A stretch of DNA of 10,625 nucleotides. Origin: PXAH01 sp964605645 (lineage in GTDB: Bacteria > Omnitrophota > Gorgyraeia > Duberdicusellales > 4484-171). The translations under genes were made by a program, and so were the position numbers. The notes under the pieces were generated by a model that did no database searches, was not told where the DNA came from, and was given only the letters and a program-made list of their open reading frames with translations. Shown piece by piece: positions 1 to 6,009 of this stretch. Where the stretch lies: the NCBI GenBank assembly GCA_964605645.1, contig CAZSDJ010000048.1, forward strand, positions 1 to 10,625, in the 5' to 3' direction. Numbering within the stretch: position 1 is the first letter of the stretch; each line of letters opens with the position of its first letter.

Positions 1-1
1 A

Positions 2-18
2 CCTTAAACATTTTAAGG
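2..18. other. Short perfect hairpin at the window edge
   Basis: CCTTAAA (2-8) and TTTAAGG (12-18) form a 7-bp stem with a 3-base loop. No T-run follows on either strand, so this is not a convincing intrinsic terminator. It may be the end of an upstream gene's 3' region or a chance inverted repeat in AT-rich DNA. Confidence 0.35.
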
Positions 19-70
19 CCGCTAAAAAACTACCTACTAAAACTTGACACAGTGCTCTAGTATCAAAGGT

Positions 71-98
71 TTGACATATCCAGCCAAAAGTTTAAAAT
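71..98 (+). promoter_or_regulatory. Sigma70-type promoter for the greA operon
   Basis: A perfect -35 box TTGACA (71-76) is followed after 16 bases by TAAAAT (93-98), which matches the -10 consensus at five of six positions. Transcription would start near 104-106 and give a leader of about 60 bases before greA. A second TTGACA at 44-49 has no -10 box at a usable distance. The promoter probably serves the run from greA to the AMMECR1 gene, since no other convincing promoter is seen before 4546. Confidence 0.6.
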
Positions 99-115
99 AG
101 TAATACATTACGCAC

Positions 116-139
116 TACTCGATACTCGATACTCGATAC
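116..139. repeat. Tandem heptamer repeat TACTCGA, about 3.4 copies
   Basis: Three exact copies of TACTCGA occupy 116-136, followed by a partial TAC. The flanks (ACGCACTAC before, TACGCAATAC after) look like decayed copies of the same motif. The repeat lies in the 5' untranslated leader between the promoter and the greA ribosome site, so copy-number change would alter leader length. It is too short and unspaced to be a CRISPR. Confidence 0.7.
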
Positions 140-153
140 GCAATACTAATCAG

Positions 154-160
154 AAGGAGG
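154..160 (+). promoter_or_regulatory. Ribosome binding site of greA
   Basis: AAGGAGG is a full Shine-Dalgarno match, four bases before the ATG at 165. The same motif with the same four-base spacing recurs before the mini-ORF at 3953, so this spacing seems acceptable in this genome. Confidence 0.8.
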
Positions 161-164
161 AAAC

Positions 165-635
165 ATGGAAAGAGTACACCTTACCCAAGAGGGTTATGAA
201 AAACTATCAAATCAATTAGATTATCTAAAACGGAAAAAAAGAAGAGAAATTACTGCCAGCATTGAACATGCCCGGGCTTTAGGAGATTTAAAAGAAAATG
301 CAGAATATCATGCTGCGAAAGAAGCGATGGCGGAGAATGAACGTAAAATTAGAGAGTTAGATGATAAATTAAGCCGTGCCGAGATAATCAACACCCAAGA
401 TATTGATACGGACAAAGCTTATTTGGGGGCAGAAGTAACCTTAAAAGACTTAGAGTCGGAAGAAGAAATAGTTTATAAACTGGTTGGCGAAGATGAAGCT
501 GATCCTTTAGAAGATTTAATATCTACCAAATCTCCAGTGGGAAAATCATTATTAGGCCATAAAAAAGGCGATATTATTGAAGTAGAGGCTCCCGCCGGTA
601 CCTTAAAATATAAAATTATCAAGATATCATGGTAA
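165..635 (+). CDS. greA: Transcription elongation factor GreA
   Basis: GreA inserts its coiled coil into the secondary channel of RNA polymerase and stimulates cleavage of backtracked transcripts, freeing stalled complexes. The 156-residue length is normal. The N-terminal coiled coil covers about residues 8-76. Its tip carries GDLKENAEYHAAKE (40-53), including D41 and E44, the acidic tip residues that GreA uses to place Mg2+. The C-terminal FKBP-like domain spans about 83-156 and holds the typical SPVGKSLLGHKKGD stretch (123-136). The start is fixed by a full Shine-Dalgarno site. The stop codon overlaps the next gene's ATG by 7 bases (ATGGTAA). GreA next to a U32 gene is also found in Bacillus subtilis (the yrrN-yrrO-udk-greA region), which supports a real operon. 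Confidence 0.97.
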   Translation: MERVHLTQEGYEKLSNQLDYLKRKKRREITASIEHARALGDLKENAEYHAAKEAMAENERKIRELDDKLSRAEIINTQDIDTDKAYLGAEVTLKDLESEEEIVYKLVGEDEADPLEDLISTKSPVGKSLLGHKKGDIIEVEAPAGTLKYKIIKISW

Positions 636-1891
636 AAGAGAAAAAAATTGAATTGGTTTGCGGGGCCGGAGATTGGGCGTCACTGCAAGCAGCGGTTTCT
701 GCCGGTGCCGACAGTATTTATTTTGGTTTAAAGAAATTTAATATGCGGGACAATGCTTTAAACTTTGATATTTTAGAATTAAAAAAAATTGTTGATTTTC
801 TGCATCGCCAGCAAAAAAAAGCTTACTTAGTTTTAAATACACTTATCTATCAAAATGAGTTAGAAGAAGTTAAAAAGTTTTTAAAAGAGGCAAAAAAAGC
901 AAAAATTGATGCTGTAATTCTCTGGGATATGGCTGTTTTTCAAATCGCACAGCAATTAGGTTTAAACATTCATCTTTCCACGCAAGCCAGTGTAGCTAAT
1001 TTTTCTGCTCTTAAAAAATATGCCCAAGATGGCGCCAAAAGAGTGGTTTTGGCGAGAGAATGCCGGTTATCTCAAATTAAAGCCATTGCCGGAAAAATAA
1101 AAAAAGAAAAATTAGATTGTAAGTTAGAAGTTTTTATTCATGGAGCAATGTGTGTGTCTGTTTCGGGAAGATGCTTACTCTCGGAATTTTCTTTTAATAA
1201 ATCTGCTAATCGCGGCCGGTGCCTGCAAGTGTGCAGGCGAGAATTTAAAATAACCGATGCCCAAGATGGAGATGATTACTTACTGGGCCAAGATTATATA
1301 TTAAGCCCAAAAGATTTATGCACTATTGATTTTATTGACCAACTTTTGCTGGCAGGAGTTGATGCATTTAAAATTGAAGGCAGAAGAAGATCTGCTGAAT
1401 ATATTTCGGTAGTTGTCTCGGCTTACAGAAAAGCGATAGATGCTTTTTATCAAAATAAATTAGATAATAATTATAAGGAAAACTTAAAAAAAGAATTAAG
1501 CAAAGTTTATAATCGCGGCTTTTCCAGTGGATTTTATTTTGGTAAACCGGAAAAATGGATCAGTAAGGAATTAGAAAATAAATACCAAAAAATATATTTA
1601 GGCAGAGTGAAAAAATTTTATAAAAAAATTAATGTAGCCGAAATCGAAGTTAGCAATGGATCATTAAGTAAAGGTAAAAAATTGTTATTTATTGGCCCAA
1701 ATACGGGGGCAAAATTTGCCGAAATTGATCAGATACAAATAAATCATCAGTTTGTAGACAAGGTGGAATCAGGCCAAAAATGCGGCATAAAATTAAATTT
1801 TACAGTTAAGCCTCAGGATAAAATATTTATTTGGTCTAAAAAAAAGCTAAATCTAAAAATAGGTAGCGGGTTGTCAAAGGTAAATAATTGA
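629..1891 (+). CDS. U32 family protein, probably TrhP/YrrO-like tRNA hydroxylation protein
   Basis: This 420-residue protein carries the U32 signature at 167-185 (EVFIHGAMCVSVSGRCLLS) in a TIM-barrel-like N-terminal domain (about 5-290), then a small beta-barrel C-terminal domain (about 320-410). Cysteines 175, 182, 198 or 202, and 231 are spaced like those holding a [4Fe-4S] cluster in the U32 protein UbiU. Older annotation calls the family 'collagenase-like peptidase'. Characterised members instead take part in oxygen-independent hydroxylation: TrhP makes 5-hydroxyuridine at tRNA position 34 using prephenate, RlhA modifies 23S rRNA, and UbiU/V act on ubiquinone. Length, C-terminal domain and position beside greA fit TrhP/YrrO best. 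The start overlaps the greA stop and has no clear Shine-Dalgarno site, so translation is probably coupled. The exact substrate is inferred. Confidence 0.85.
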   Translation: MVKEKKIELVCGAGDWASLQAAVSAGADSIYFGLKKFNMRDNALNFDILELKKIVDFLHRQQKKAYLVLNTLIYQNELEEVKKFLKEAKKAKIDAVILWDMAVFQIAQQLGLNIHLSTQASVANFSALKKYAQDGAKRVVLARECRLSQIKAIAGKIKKEKLDCKLEVFIHGAMCVSVSGRCLLSEFSFNKSANRGRCLQVCRREFKITDAQDGDDYLLGQDYILSPKDLCTIDFIDQLLLAGVDAFKIEGRRRSAEYISVVVSAYRKAIDAFYQNKLDNNYKENLKKELSKVYNRGFSSGFYFGKPEKWISKELENKYQKIYLGRVKKFYKKINVAEIEVSNGSLSKGKKLLFIGPNTGAKFAEIDQIQINHQFVDKVESGQKCGIKLNFTVKPQDKIFIWSKKKLNLKIGSGLSKVNN

Positions 1892-1899
1892 CTAGTTGC

Positions 1900-2931
1900 A
1901 TGAAAAAAAATAAGAATCTGGATATTTCAAAATTAAAGGAAGCTGAGCTCCTGGAGCTGCGAATTTGTGATTTACCGGTTAAGATAGAAGGAAGTTGGCT
2001 CGAGGGTTGCATTGATAATCTTTACCAAGAATTAGATAAAAAAAATATAAAATTTAAGCCGAAGTGTTATTTGGCTGATGAATGGTTAGCTCCGGATAAA
2101 GAACCGGTGATCGGTATCCCCTTTTTTTTGGCTGATCCGAAGTTGACAAAATTAGAAAAAAAAATGATGCTTGAAGCTGAAGGAAATAATCGCAATTGGT
2201 GCATGAAATTGTTGCGGCATGAAACCGGCCATGCTCTAAATTATGCTTATAAACTATACCGCCGGCAGAGTTGGCGGAAGATGTTTGGAAAATTTGGCCA
2301 GGAGTATCCTGATAATTATCGGTTTCGCCCTTACAGTAGGAGTTTTGTAAGGCATCTGGAAGATTATTATGCCCAGTATCATCCTGATGAGGATTTTGCA
2401 GAAACTTTTGCCGTTTGGCTGACACCCGGTTTAAACTGGCGGAAAAAGTATAAAGGTTGGCGGGCTTTGGATAAATTATTTTATCTTGATAAAATAATGG
2501 GAGAAATTAAAGAGAAAGAGCCTTTAGTAAAAAAAGGTAATAAGTATTGGCAGCATTCAACAATGAAAATTAAACTAAAAAATTTTTATAAGAAGAAAAA
2601 ATATTATTATGCTGAGAATTTTCCTGATTTTCATGATATTAATTTAAAAAAAATATTTGTGGAAAAAAATGATTTTGCAAAGGTTATGGAAAAACCTAAA
2701 TTAGCTTCTAAATTTATTAATAATTATAAAAAGGAAATTATAAATTCAACAGCTGGCTGGACCGGAGAGAAAAAATACGTTATTTCAGAACTGATTAACA
2801 CTATCATTAAAAGATGCAAAGAGTTAGAGCTTTCAATTGAAACACCGGAAACTAAAGTTTTGGTTGATACAACAGCATACATTACAACTTTAATCATGAA
2901 TTATACTCATACCGGTAAATTTAGTAAATAA
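1900..2931 (+). CDS. Putative zinc metallopeptidase (HExxH, Peptidase_Mx-like)
   Basis: Numbered from the ATG at 1900 (343 residues), the zinc motif HETGH lies at 107-111. A second conserved block, DEDFAETFAVWLTP, begins near 163, and its glutamate (E168) is the likely third zinc ligand. This arrangement resembles the uncharacterised 'putative zinc-binding metallo-peptidase' family. No signal peptide or membrane helix is seen, so it is probably cytoplasmic. The basic C-terminal third (about 210-343) has no motif I recognise. The start is uncertain. An in-frame TTG at 1888 overlaps the U32 stop and has AAAGG seven bases upstream, whereas the ATG at 1900 has no ribosome site; either would depend on coupling. 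The stop overlaps the next ATG by one base (TAATG), tying it to the ATP-grasp ligase. Confidence 0.75.
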   Translation: MKKNKNLDISKLKEAELLELRICDLPVKIEGSWLEGCIDNLYQELDKKNIKFKPKCYLADEWLAPDKEPVIGIPFFLADPKLTKLEKKMMLEAEGNNRNWCMKLLRHETGHALNYAYKLYRRQSWRKMFGKFGQEYPDNYRFRPYSRSFVRHLEDYYAQYHPDEDFAETFAVWLTPGLNWRKKYKGWRALDKLFYLDKIMGEIKEKEPLVKKGNKYWQHSTMKIKLKNFYKKKKYYYAENFPDFHDINLKKIFVEKNDFAKVMEKPKLASKFINNYKKEIINSTAGWTGEKKYVISELINTIIKRCKELELSIETPETKVLVDTTAYITTLIMNYTHTGKFSK

Positions 2932-3953
2932 TGAAGAAAAAACTGAGAAAAGTGTTATTGCTTTTTGATTCTCCGTATGGAGTAGAAAGAGGTTATGATT
3001 TTAAAAAAGAATTCTCTGATTTTGATTGGGATACGGAAAGAGAAGTCCATCGCGCCTTGCTCAGTGCCGGATATCAAGTAAGAACTTTGGGTTTACACAA
3101 TGATATTAGCCTTTTATTGGCAGAAATAGCTGAATTTAAGCCGGATGTTATTTTTAATTTGGTGGAAGTCTTTGACCAAAAATCTCATCTTGATAAAAAT
3201 GTGGCATCAGTTTTAGAGATGCTGCAAATCCCTTATACCGGGGCATCGCCGCGCAGCTTATTGATTTGCTGCGATAAAGGATTGACCAAAACTATTTTAA
3301 ATTTTCATAAAATTAAAGTACCCCAATTTTATACATTTTACCGGAGGAGAAAAATTTGGCTCCCGAAGCGCCTGAATACCCCTTTAATCGTGAAACCATT
3401 AAGCGACGAAGCTTCCCGAGGCCTGGCGCAAGCTTCAGTTGTTGAAGATGAAAAAGCTTTAGTAGAAAGAGTTAAATTTATCCACGACAGCATTGGTGAT
3501 GATGCGATAGTAGAAGAATATATTGAAGGCAGAGAATTTTATGTAAGTGTAATCGGCACGCATCGCCTGAAGGTTTTACCGTTGCGGGAATTAACATTTG
3601 GTAAACTTCCTGAAAATGAGCCAAAGATTGCAACGTATCGCGCTAAATGGGATTATGAGTATCGCAAGCGCTGGCAGCTGAAAAATATTTTTGCAAATAA
3701 TCTTTGTTTTGGTTTAAAAAAAGAAATTGAAAAAGTTTGCAAGCGAGCCTATCGTGCTTTAAATATGAAAAGTTATGCTCGTTTTGATATTCGAGTTACA
3801 CCTAAAGGAAAAATTTATATTTTAGAAGCTAATGCCAATCCATCACTTGACCCCGATGATGAGTTGGCAGAATCTGCGAAAAAATCTGGAATTGAATATA
3901 AAGATTTAATAAAAAAAATAATTAAATTTTCAAAAAAACGAAAGGAGGCTTGA
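2931..3953 (+). CDS. D-Ala-D-Ala ligase-like ATP-grasp protein, substrate unknown
   Basis: ATP-grasp ligases activate a carboxylate as an acyl phosphate and join it to an amine. The 340 residues follow the Ddl layout. There is an N-terminal domain with the IPYTGASPRSLLICCDKGLTK region (100-120), an ATP-binding block at PLIVKPLSDEASRGL (151-165), VEEYIEGREFYVSVIG (194-209), and the metal-binding end RFDIRV...YILEANANPSLDPDD (284-310) with E299 and N301. The HG-containing N-terminal loop usual in peptidoglycan Ddl is replaced by EVFDQKSHLDK (79-89). This is therefore probably not the housekeeping D-Ala-D-Ala ligase, and its amine substrate is unknown. The start is fixed by the TAATG overlap with the metallopeptidase gene. 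The end carries AAAGGAGG, the ribosome site of the following mini-ORF. Confidence 0.85.
   Translation: MKKKLRKVLLLFDSPYGVERGYDFKKEFSDFDWDTEREVHRALLSAGYQVRTLGLHNDISLLLAEIAEFKPDVIFNLVEVFDQKSHLDKNVASVLEMLQIPYTGASPRSLLICCDKGLTKTILNFHKIKVPQFYTFYRRRKIWLPKRLNTPLIVKPLSDEASRGLAQASVVEDEKALVERVKFIHDSIGDDAIVEEYIEGREFYVSVIGTHRLKVLPLRELTFGKLPENEPKIATYRAKWDYEYRKRWQLKNIFANNLCFGLKKEIEKVCKRAYRALNMKSYARFDIRVTPKGKIYILEANANPSLDPDDELAESAKKSGIEYKDLIKKIIKFSKKRKEA
3941..3948 (+). promoter_or_regulatory. Strong ribosome binding site inside the ligase 3' end
   Basis: AAAGGAGG is one of the two strongest Shine-Dalgarno sequences in the window. It lies 46 bases before the AMMECR1 ATG at 3994, too far to serve it directly. 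It is four bases before an ATG at 3953 that overlaps the ligase stop (TGATG), so it appears to drive the 18-codon mini-ORF. Confidence 0.65.
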
Positions 3954-4009
3954 TGGCGGGAGAATTAATAATTGATAATTTTAAAAACATTTTATGGAAA
4001 ATTTATTAA
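3953..4009 (+). CDS. Mini-ORF, possible 18-residue coupling peptide before the AMMECR1 gene
   Basis: The reading frame MAGELIIDNFKNILWKIY starts in a TGATG overlap with the ligase stop and ends at TAA 4007-4009, sixteen bases inside the AMMECR1 gene in a different frame. It has a full Shine-Dalgarno site at the same spacing as greA, whereas AMMECR1 has none. Ribosomes finishing it would be well placed to restart at the nearby AMMECR1 ATG (3994). This suggests a translational coupling or leader peptide. The alternative is that an indel, real or from sequencing, split an originally longer AMMECR1 N-terminus. The peptide itself has no recognisable function. Confidence 0.4.
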   Translation: MAGELIIDNFKNILWKIY

Positions 4010-4545
4010 CTCCGGTTCAAAAAGAAAAAGTTTTAGCCATTGCGCGGGAAACCTTAATCCAAAAGATTAAAGAAAATAAAACATATCAGCCGAAAGTCAG
4101 AGACGATAAATTAAAAGAAGAATTAGGGGTGTTTGTAACTTTGCGTAAGGGGAGCGATTTGCGGGGCTGCATTGGAAGTATTACAGCAACAGAACCGCTT
4201 TATTTAGCTGTGCGAGAGATGGCTATTGCAGCTGCCAGCCAAGACCCTAGATTTCCTCCTGTTTCGGATGCCGAGCTTGATGATATTAAGATCGAAGTAT
4301 CGGTCTTGTCGCCGCTTCAAAAGATTAATAATCCCGATCAAATTATCCTCGGTAAGCACGGTGTACTGGTCAAAAAAGGTTTTCAATCCGGAGTATTTTT
4401 ACCGCAGGTAGCAGCAGAAACCGGTTGGGATAAAAAAGAGTTTATGAATAATCTTTGTGCTCAGAAAGCAGGCCTTGGCTCTGACTGCTGGCAAACCGGA
4501 GAATGTGATATTTTTATTTTCCAGGCAGAGGTTTTTGCTGAATAA
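3994..4545 (+). CDS. amrA: AMMECR1 domain protein (AmmeMemoRadiSam system protein A)
   Basis: The 183-residue protein is one AMMECR1 domain. It has the hallmark LRGCIGS at 56-62 with C59 and the downstream DPRFPPV at 84-90. Length and the start MENLLTPVQKEKVL are usual for prokaryotic members. The family often occurs with a Memo-like protein and a radical SAM enzyme (the AmmeMemoRadiSam set), presumed to act in modification chemistry, but its biochemical role is not established. Neither partner is encoded in this window. The gene has no ribosome site of its own and begins inside the mini-ORF at 3953-4009, so expression probably depends on translation of the ligase gene and mini-ORF. It ends the compact operon; a 166-base spacer follows. 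Confidence 0.9.
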   Translation: MENLLTPVQKEKVLAIARETLIQKIKENKTYQPKVRDDKLKEELGVFVTLRKGSDLRGCIGSITATEPLYLAVREMAIAAASQDPRFPPVSDAELDDIKIEVSVLSPLQKINNPDQIILGKHGVLVKKGFQSGVFLPQVAAETGWDKKEFMNNLCAQKAGLGSDCWQTGECDIFIFQAEVFAE

Positions 4546-4630
4546 TTTTTTTACAAAAAATACCAGAAAAAGATTGATTTATATTGATTTTGTATAACAA
4601 TAGTTAAAGAGTAAGGGGTAGAAACTAAGG

Positions 4631-4697
4631 GTTATAAGTCATAAGTTATATGTCACATGTTAACTTGTGACTTTTAAACTTTTCACTTTAGTAAAGT
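4631..4697. repeat. Degenerate AT-rich repeat with two palindromes before the patatin gene
   Basis: GTTATAAGTCATAAGTTATATGTCACATG is built from shifted copies of a (G)TTATAAGTCA-like unit. It runs into a 20-base palindrome (4652-4671) whose arms pair at all but one position: GTCACATGTTAAC then TTGTGAC. A second small palindrome, ACTTTA-G-TAAAGT, lies at 4685-4697. The stretch occupies the gap between the AMMECR1 and patatin genes. It could be an operator, a weak hairpin terminator (TTTT follows the first stem) or a simple spacer repeat. Confidence 0.5.
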
Positions 4698-4711
4698 TAA
4701 GTAGTTTGATT

Positions 4712-5632
4712 ATGGCAACAAATAAAAAGATTGGGTTAGTGTTAGGTGGTGGCGGGGCGAGAGGCTTGGCTCACATTGGGGTGATCAAGCAGCTGGAAAA
4801 AGCTGGGATTGTTCCGGATATCATAGTAGGAGCAAGTATGGGGGCAGTGATTGGCGGAGCTTATGCGCTTTTTGCTAATGCCAATGTTTTAGAGAAAAAG
4901 GTTTTAGAGTTGGTTAAACATAAAGATTTAAGTAAATTAGAATCTTTGGCGGCGCCTCGTACCGAAGAAGAAAAGGAAATTATTTTTCAAAGACTTGCTA
5001 CTTTTGTATCAAAGCTTTTTCTTTGGAATCTACGGGCTATCAACGGTTCAATTACCGATGGTGTAAAAATTAAAGAAATAATTAATAAATTAATAAATTC
5101 TAAAAAGTTTTCAGACACAAAGATAAAATTTGCTTGTACTGCAATTGATATTAATTGGGGCAAAGAGGTGCTTTTCAGTAAGGGGTTATTGTCGGATGCT
5201 ATTTTTGCCAGTATTTCAATCCCCGGGGTTTTCCCGCCTGTTAAACAAGGCGATAAATTATTAGTTGATGGCGGTATTATTAATATGGTACCGGTTCAAA
5301 TAGCGCAAAAAATGGGAGCAGATTTTACCATAGCAGTTGATACCAGTCTGGATATAAAACCAACGGAATTCAAACATGGCCACGATATCTTGTTTCGTAC
5401 GGAGATGATTAAAGAAAAAGAGATTGGCGAGCTTAAAATGCAGTCAGCCGATATCATTATTAGGCCGGAAGTGGGTAGTTACAGTTGGGCTGGTTTTTCA
5501 AAAATAAATTCATTGATTAAAGAAGGAGAAAGTGCTACAAAAGATAAGATAGGTAAAATTAAAAAGATAATCGGCAATAAAAATAATTTATTTGTTAAAA
5601 TAAGTAATAAATTGCGAGGTAAGAAAAAATAA
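4712..5632 (+). CDS. Patatin-like phospholipase (RssA/NTE-type serine hydrolase)
   Basis: Patatin-like enzymes hydrolyse acyl esters of membrane lipids with a Ser-Asp dyad. In this 306-residue protein the glycine-rich oxyanion hole GGGGARG is at 12-18, the nucleophile motif GASMG at 40-44 (S42), and the catalytic DGG at 186-188 (D186). The domain fills about residues 5-210, with a helical tail to 306. No signal peptide or membrane helix is seen, as is usual for bacterial RssA-like members. The frame is open back to a GTG at 4667, but that lies inside a palindrome and adds residues that do not look like the family. The ATG at 4712 places the oxyanion loop at the normal distance, although it lacks a clear ribosome site. 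The stop codon abuts the AT-rich repeat at 5633. Confidence 0.93.
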   Translation: MATNKKIGLVLGGGGARGLAHIGVIKQLEKAGIVPDIIVGASMGAVIGGAYALFANANVLEKKVLELVKHKDLSKLESLAAPRTEEEKEIIFQRLATFVSKLFLWNLRAINGSITDGVKIKEIINKLINSKKFSDTKIKFACTAIDINWGKEVLFSKGLLSDAIFASISIPGVFPPVKQGDKLLVDGGIINMVPVQIAQKMGADFTIAVDTSLDIKPTEFKHGHDILFRTEMIKEKEIGELKMQSADIIIRPEVGSYSWAGFSKINSLIKEGESATKDKIGKIKKIIGNKNNLFVKISNKLRGKKK

Positions 5633-5739
5633 TCAAATAATAATCAATAATCAATAACCAAACGAACTCATTGTTTGGAATTTGGAAATTGGATATTGGA
5701 ATTTATTTGTATCTTGTTTCTTGATTATTGGTTATTTCG
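5633..5739. repeat. AT-rich repeat element, MITE-like, sharing the right end of the S23 element
   Basis: The stretch begins with TCAAATAATAATCAATAATC-type repeats and contains a hairpin (CCAAAC 5658-5663 with GTTTGG 5673-5678, 9-base loop). It then has TTTGGAAATTGGATATTGG-type runs. Its right end, TGTATCTTGTTTCTTG (5708-5723) plus GTTATTTCG (5731-5739), matches the right end of the element at 6549-7083 exactly apart from a 7-base ATTATTG insert. ATAACC-type sequence on the left and GGTTAT near the right end are loosely inverted. No gene is present. It is best read as a non-coding relative or remnant of the S23-carrying element. The left boundary is uncertain. Confidence 0.6.
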
Positions 5740-5757
5740 TAAAACCATACGTAAACG

Positions 5758-5988
5758 ATGAAAGAATTTTTGGTAGGTTTGATATTTATTCTAACTGCAT
5801 TATTATTATCGGGGCTAGGGCTTTTGCTTTATCCATTTTTATTAATTTTAGGATTTGCGTTAAGGATATTTCTTATTATCGCTTTAGCTATATTTTTTGT
5901 TTGGCTTTTAGGTAAATTTATTATTTTTGTTTGGGAATCACTAAAGAAGGAACCCAAGACTCAACCTAAACCTCAACCTAAACCTTAA
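5758..5988 (+). CDS. Small two-helix membrane protein, function unknown
   Basis: The 76-residue product has two strongly hydrophobic stretches, about residues 4-30 and 33-58, and then a hydrophilic tail SLKKEPKTQPKPQPKP. This predicts a small inner-membrane hairpin protein. The positive-inside rule would put the lysine-rich tail in the cytoplasm. I do not recognise a family. The start ATG has no visible ribosome site and lies only 18 bases after the AT-rich repeat, so that element may have replaced the native leader. The tail is encoded by a 12-bp tandem DNA repeat whose third, decayed copy supplies the TAA stop. The composition looks more like a real membrane protein than a shadow frame, but the gene is hypothetical. 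Confidence 0.6.
   Translation: MKEFLVGLIFILTALLLSGLGLLLYPFLLILGFALRIFLIIALAIFFVWLLGKFIIFVWESLKKEPKTQPKPQPKP
5961..5984. repeat. 12-bp tandem repeat TCAACCTAAACC, two exact copies
   Basis: Copies lie at 5961-5972 and 5973-5984. A third, diverged copy begins TTAACCTA at 5985. In frame the unit encodes Gln-Pro-Lys-Pro, and in the third copy CAA has become the TAA stop. The repeat therefore sets the length of the membrane protein's Pro/Lys tail and could vary by slippage. Confidence 0.8.
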
Positions 5989-6009
5989 CCTATTTTTTAG
6001 AAGTAATCT

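Noticed and set aside
44..66. Alternative promoter with TTGACA at 44-49
   Set aside because: The nearest -10-like sequence, TATCAA at 61-66, is only 11 bases away; the promoter at 71-98 fits much better.
116..139. CRISPR array
   Set aside because: The units are 7 bp with no spacers; the 18-bp repeat at 7019-7054 likewise has no spacers.
2054..2425. Antisense frame of 123 codons across the metallopeptidase gene
   Set aside because: It lies wholly opposite the HExxH-coding region, has no recognisable domain or ribosome site, and its composition looks like a shadow.
4204..4411. Small frames of about 60 codons on both strands inside the AMMECR1 gene
   Set aside because: They overlap a well-supported conserved domain and have no motif of their own.
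4574..4598. Promoter for the patatin gene (TTGATT and TATAAC)
   Set aside because: The spacer is 13 bases, too short for a standard promoter; no better -35 box is found.
5682..5915. A 77-codon frame starting inside the AT-rich repeat
   Set aside because: Its start is repeat sequence, and the rest is the shifted frame of the small membrane protein, which is a better gene.
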